A DNA stretch of 14,983 nucleotides from JBBSUX01 sp038234045 (GTDB lineage Bacteria > Pseudomonadota > Gammaproteobacteria > Burkholderiales > Burkholderiaceae_C): the NCBI GenBank assembly GCA_038234045.1, contig JBBSUX010000058.1, positions 1 to 14,983 of the forward strand, written 5' to 3'. Of the stretch, positions 13,084 to 14,983 are shown piece by piece. The position numbers and the translations under genes are program-made. The number at the start of each line of letters is the position of its first letter. Positions within the stretch are counted from its first letter, which is position 1. The notes below the pieces were generated by a model. That model made no database searches. It was not told where the DNA came from and saw only the letters and a program-made list of their open reading frames with translations.

Positions 13084-13968
13084 TCACACAAATTCCTGTT
13101 CTCTCAGCCATTTGGTCGCGATCCACTTGTCGCCGAGCGTCACCGGTGATCCGCCATGCAGGCTACGGGTACTTGGGTCCGGCCGCTCGTAGCTGAAGAA
13201 AACTGCATTACCCCGCTTGGGGGCGACCTCGAGGTGGATGTCCGGGAAAACCGTCCCACCGCCGCATTCCGGCTGATTCAGATAGACGATCAGCGTGCCG
13301 ACCCGCTGCCCGCCACGTCGCAGAATGCGGGCGGTTCCCGAATGGGCCGGATCAAAGTAATCGTAGTGCGGCTTGTATTCCGCGCCTGGCTGGTAATGCA
13401 GGATCTGCAGGCCCTCGCCATTTTCCAATGGCCAGCGTAGAAGCCGGGCGATCCGGGCTTCCAGCACTTTGACGGTCTCGGTCTCGCCGCGGGTAAAGAA
13501 CATTCCGTCGCTGGTTCGGTCGGCGTTGACCTCTTCGCCACCCGTCGCGGTCTCGACCGTCAGCGACCGCTTCATGCGTGGCGCTGCGTCGGCCATCAGC
13601 GCGTCGCATTCCTCGTGCGACAGCAAATTTCCAAAGACCACGATGCGCGGCTGCGCCATGGCCAGCAGCACATCGACCCTGCGGTCGCCGACGTCGATCG
13701 TCGTGGGGCTTTGGTGCAGGGCCGGGGAGGGCACCGGAACTGAAGGCGGTAAGCCCTGAGCGGTCGCTGCATTCTCCAAGTGCTGTTGCAGCGCTACCTC
13801 AAGAGCGATTGCAGCTACCGGTTCCTGCCAACCTGCGTCGATCATCGATTGCAGGATGACCGGCGCCGAATGACCCAGCTCAGCCTGTTCCACGATCCAG
13901 GCGTTGAGCTCGGGCGTGGCGATCTGGGTCAGATCGCTGGCGGCAGACGCAAGGGTTTCCTGGTGCAT
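13084..13968 (-). CDS. Prolyl 4-hydroxylase-like Fe(II)/2-oxoglutarate oxygenase
   Basis: A 294-residue soluble enzyme. The C-terminal double-stranded beta-helix domain (about residues 105-290) is of the P4H alpha-subunit type. Iron ligands are His201 and Asp203 in YKPHYDYFD and His271 in TRSLHGGSPV, and the 2-oxoglutarate-binding Lys is Lys281 in GDKWIATKWLRE. GERHVF-like strand elements (VGTLIVYLNQPECGGGTVFP) are normal. Residues 15-70 form a separate helical region with ILQSMIDAGWQEPVAAIALE, whose M-x3-GW pattern is reminiscent of UBA-like three-helix folds. A Pro-rich linker follows (71-90). Bacterial members hydroxylate proteins or small molecules; the substrate is unknown here. The ATG at 13968 is preferred over an upstream one because AGGAG (13978-13974) lies 5 bases before it. 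Confidence 0.9.
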   Translation of the reverse strand: MHQETLASAASDLTQIATPELNAWIVEQAELGHSAPVILQSMIDAGWQEPVAAIALEVALQQHLENAATAQGLPPSVPVPSPALHQSPTTIDVGDRRVDVLLAMAQPRIVVFGNLLSHEECDALMADAAPRMKRSLTVETATGGEEVNADRTSDGMFFTRGETETVKVLEARIARLLRWPLENGEGLQILHYQPGAEYKPHYDYFDPAHSGTARILRRGGQRVGTLIVYLNQPECGGGTVFPDIHLEVAPKRGNAVFFSYERPDPSTRSLHGGSPVTLGDKWIATKWLREQEFV

Positions 13969-13971
13969 GAC

Positions 13972-13978
13972 AACTCCT
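13972..13978 (-). promoter_or_regulatory. Ribosome binding site of the oxygenase gene
   Basis: On the minus strand AGGAGTT stands just ahead of the ATG at 13968, with 5 bases between AGGAG and the start. This near-perfect Shine-Dalgarno sequence fixes the start and rules out the longer reading from 13995. Confidence 0.8.
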
Positions 13979-13993
13979 CTGTCGGGGCGGGGC

Positions 13994-14011
13994 AAAAAAG
14001 CGCTGGCGCGC
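13994..14011 (-). terminator. Possible weak terminator between yaaA and the oxygenase gene
   Basis: On the minus strand GCGC-GCCA-GCGC (14011-14000) forms a short 4-pair GC stem directly followed by six T (13999-13994). A further perfect hairpin, CCGGCA-TCG-TGCCGG (14033-14047), sits between it and the yaaA stop. Together they may end or slow yaaA transcription, but the stem next to the T-run is short. Confidence 0.35.
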
Positions 14012-14073
14012 GGCCAATACGAATGCGTAATTCCGGCATCGTGCCGGGTTGCGGGAAGCTCATCTTCGATGAT

Positions 14074-14847
14074 TCAGCTGCGCCGGCGGAAGACCATCCG
14101 GTCTGGCTGCGAAGCGCTGGCATCGAAAGCATAGCCTTCCACATCGAAGTTTTCGAGCTGCTGAGGTAACGAAGCGCGTGATGTGATGGCGTGGCGCATC
14201 AACAGCCCTCGCGCTCGTTTCGCGTAGAAGCTCACGATCTTGTAGCCGCCTGCCTTCCACTCCTCGAATACGCAATCCACCACGCGTGCCTTGAGAGCCT
14301 TCCGGTCTAAGGCTTTTGCATATTCCTGTGAAGCGAGATTGACGACTACGGGCGTGCGATCGCTGCGCAACTGCCGGTTTAGATGCTGCGCCAACTGGGG
14401 TGCCCAGAAGCGGTACAGGTCGGCACCCGCATCGTTCGGAAGTCGCGTGCCCATTTCAAGCCGGTAGGGCTGCAAGCGGTCGAGTGGGCGCAAGACGCCG
14501 TAGAGCCCGCTGAGAATGGCCAAGTGATCCTGAGCCCACATCAGGTCACCCTGCGAAAGACTGGGCGCGTCGAGGCCGCCGTACACGTCGCCAGCGAACG
14601 CGAGGACTGCTTGCCGGGAGTTCTTGGCAGTGGCGCGACTCGACCAAGACGCGTAGCGCGCCACATTCAGGGCTGCCAGCGGGTCGCTGAGCGACATGAG
14701 TTCGGCGATCTCCTGTGGCGAACGCTGCCGCAGCAGCGCAATCAGGGCGCGCGTCTGGCTCGGAAATTGCGGCGCGGTTGCTGGAAGTTCTGCAGGTACG
14801 ACCGATTCGTAGTCCAGCGTTTTGGCCGGGGACAAGAGAAAAAGCAT
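14074..14847 (-). CDS. yaaA: Peroxide stress protein YaaA (DUF328)
   Basis: A 257-residue protein of normal length for the family. It opens with MLFLLSPAKTLDYES and contains VLAFAGDVYGGLDA, DHLAILSGLYGVLRPLDRLQ, YRLEMGTRLP, NLASQEYAKAL and the C-terminal CVFEEWKAGGYKIVSFYAKR with RGLLMRHAI, all hallmark YaaA segments. In E. coli YaaA limits unincorporated iron and DNA and protein damage during hydrogen peroxide stress, is under OxyR control, and binds DNA. Whether OxyR acts here cannot be seen. ATG 14847 is supported by GGAG (14858-14855) 7 bases upstream. It is the first minus-strand gene after a terminator-like palindrome, so it probably has its own promoter in 14848-14900. Confidence 0.95.
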   Translation of the reverse strand: MLFLLSPAKTLDYESVVPAELPATAPQFPSQTRALIALLRQRSPQEIAELMSLSDPLAALNVARYASWSSRATAKNSRQAVLAFAGDVYGGLDAPSLSQGDLMWAQDHLAILSGLYGVLRPLDRLQPYRLEMGTRLPNDAGADLYRFWAPQLAQHLNRQLRSDRTPVVVNLASQEYAKALDRKALKARVVDCVFEEWKAGGYKIVSFYAKRARGLLMRHAITSRASLPQQLENFDVEGYAFDASASQPDRMVFRRRS

Positions 14848-14862
14848 TCAAAGGCTCCGCGA

Positions 14863-14887
14863 TGGCCGCTTGCAGGGCGAGCGGCCA
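14863..14887. other. Hairpin in the yaaA leader
   Basis: TGGCCGCT (14863-14870) pairs perfectly with AGCGGCCA (14880-14887) around a 9-base loop, just upstream of the yaaA ribosome binding site. There is no T-tract on either strand, so it is not an intrinsic terminator. It may be a leader structure or operator, or a chance GC-rich dyad. Confidence 0.35.
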
Positions 14888-14888
14888 G

Positions 14889-14937
14889 AAAAATCAGAAA
14901 GCCCCGCTCGCCGTGTCGCGCGACACGGCGGCAGGGC
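14889..14937 (-). terminator. Strong intrinsic terminator of a minus-strand gene beyond the right edge
   Basis: Bases 14909-14930 are a perfect 22-base palindrome centred between 14919 and 14920. The stem can be extended past a small internal loop by GCCC (14901-14904) with GGGC (14934-14937). Read on the minus strand, the hairpin is followed by TTTCTGATTTTTC, the layout of a Rho-independent terminator. One minus-strand frame from the window edge ends at a TGA (14961-14959), giving a C-terminus NQEPPAA. This could be the end of the terminated gene, but seven codons cannot prove it. Confidence 0.6.
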
Positions 14938-14983
14938 GCGATACAGCAGCGGAGAGGATCAGGCGGCGGGTGGTTCCTGATTC

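Noticed and set aside
14863..14887. Terminator at the yaaA leader hairpin
   Set aside because: The stem is good, but no T-tract follows on either strand.

Overview
The window is a high-GC chromosomal stretch from a Gram-negative bacterium. A betaproteobacterium (Burkholderiales or a close relative) fits best, with Xanthomonadales-like gammaproteobacteria as the alternative. The evidence is the insertion-bearing DinB, the long QueF, the feoAB plus Cys-rich small protein cluster, and the DUF3034 and secreted truncated-haemoglobin pair. This placement rests on remembered family resemblance, not on a search. I see no rRNA, tRNA, CRISPR, insertion sequence, integrase, phage gene or attachment site. 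No gap without a gene exceeds about 230 bases.

Layout, plus strand (1-10809): the 3' half of acnA (aconitase) comes first. It is followed by a ferrous-iron uptake cluster of feoA, feoB and a small one-helix protein with four evenly spaced cysteines. feoB is interrupted by an in-frame TAG at 3034-3036, although both halves are otherwise well conserved and in the same frame. Next is a tightly packed set: a PAS-PAS-GGDEF-EAL cyclic-di-GMP protein, an FAD-dependent monooxygenase whose start overlaps the previous stop, and a DinB-type Y-family polymerase whose start lies inside the monooxygenase gene. The plus-strand block ends with a DUF3034 outer-membrane-like protein and a truncated haemoglobin that carries a signal peptide.

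Layout, minus strand (10970 to the right edge, read right to left): yaaA (peroxide stress), a prolyl 4-hydroxylase-like Fe(II)/2-oxoglutarate oxygenase, queF (queuosine pathway), then a two-gene signalling unit. That unit is a single-domain response regulator overlapping, by ATGA, a histidine-kinase-like protein that has a phosphoacceptor-type His but no recognisable ATP-binding boxes. The two blocks converge at about 10810-10969. At the right edge a strong palindrome followed by T-rich sequence looks like the terminator of a minus-strand gene lying outside the window.

Iron and oxygen chemistry recurs: Fe-S aconitase, Feo uptake, haem globin, Fe(II) oxygenase and peroxide-protective YaaA. Nothing in the sequence shows common regulation, so this may be coincidence. 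Most genes belong to known families. The points most worth a second look are the feoB stop codon, the kinase-like protein without a catalytic domain, the C-x2-C-x2-C-x2-C mini-protein after feoB, and the DUF3034 and secreted globin pair. I did not find a convincing wholly new system.
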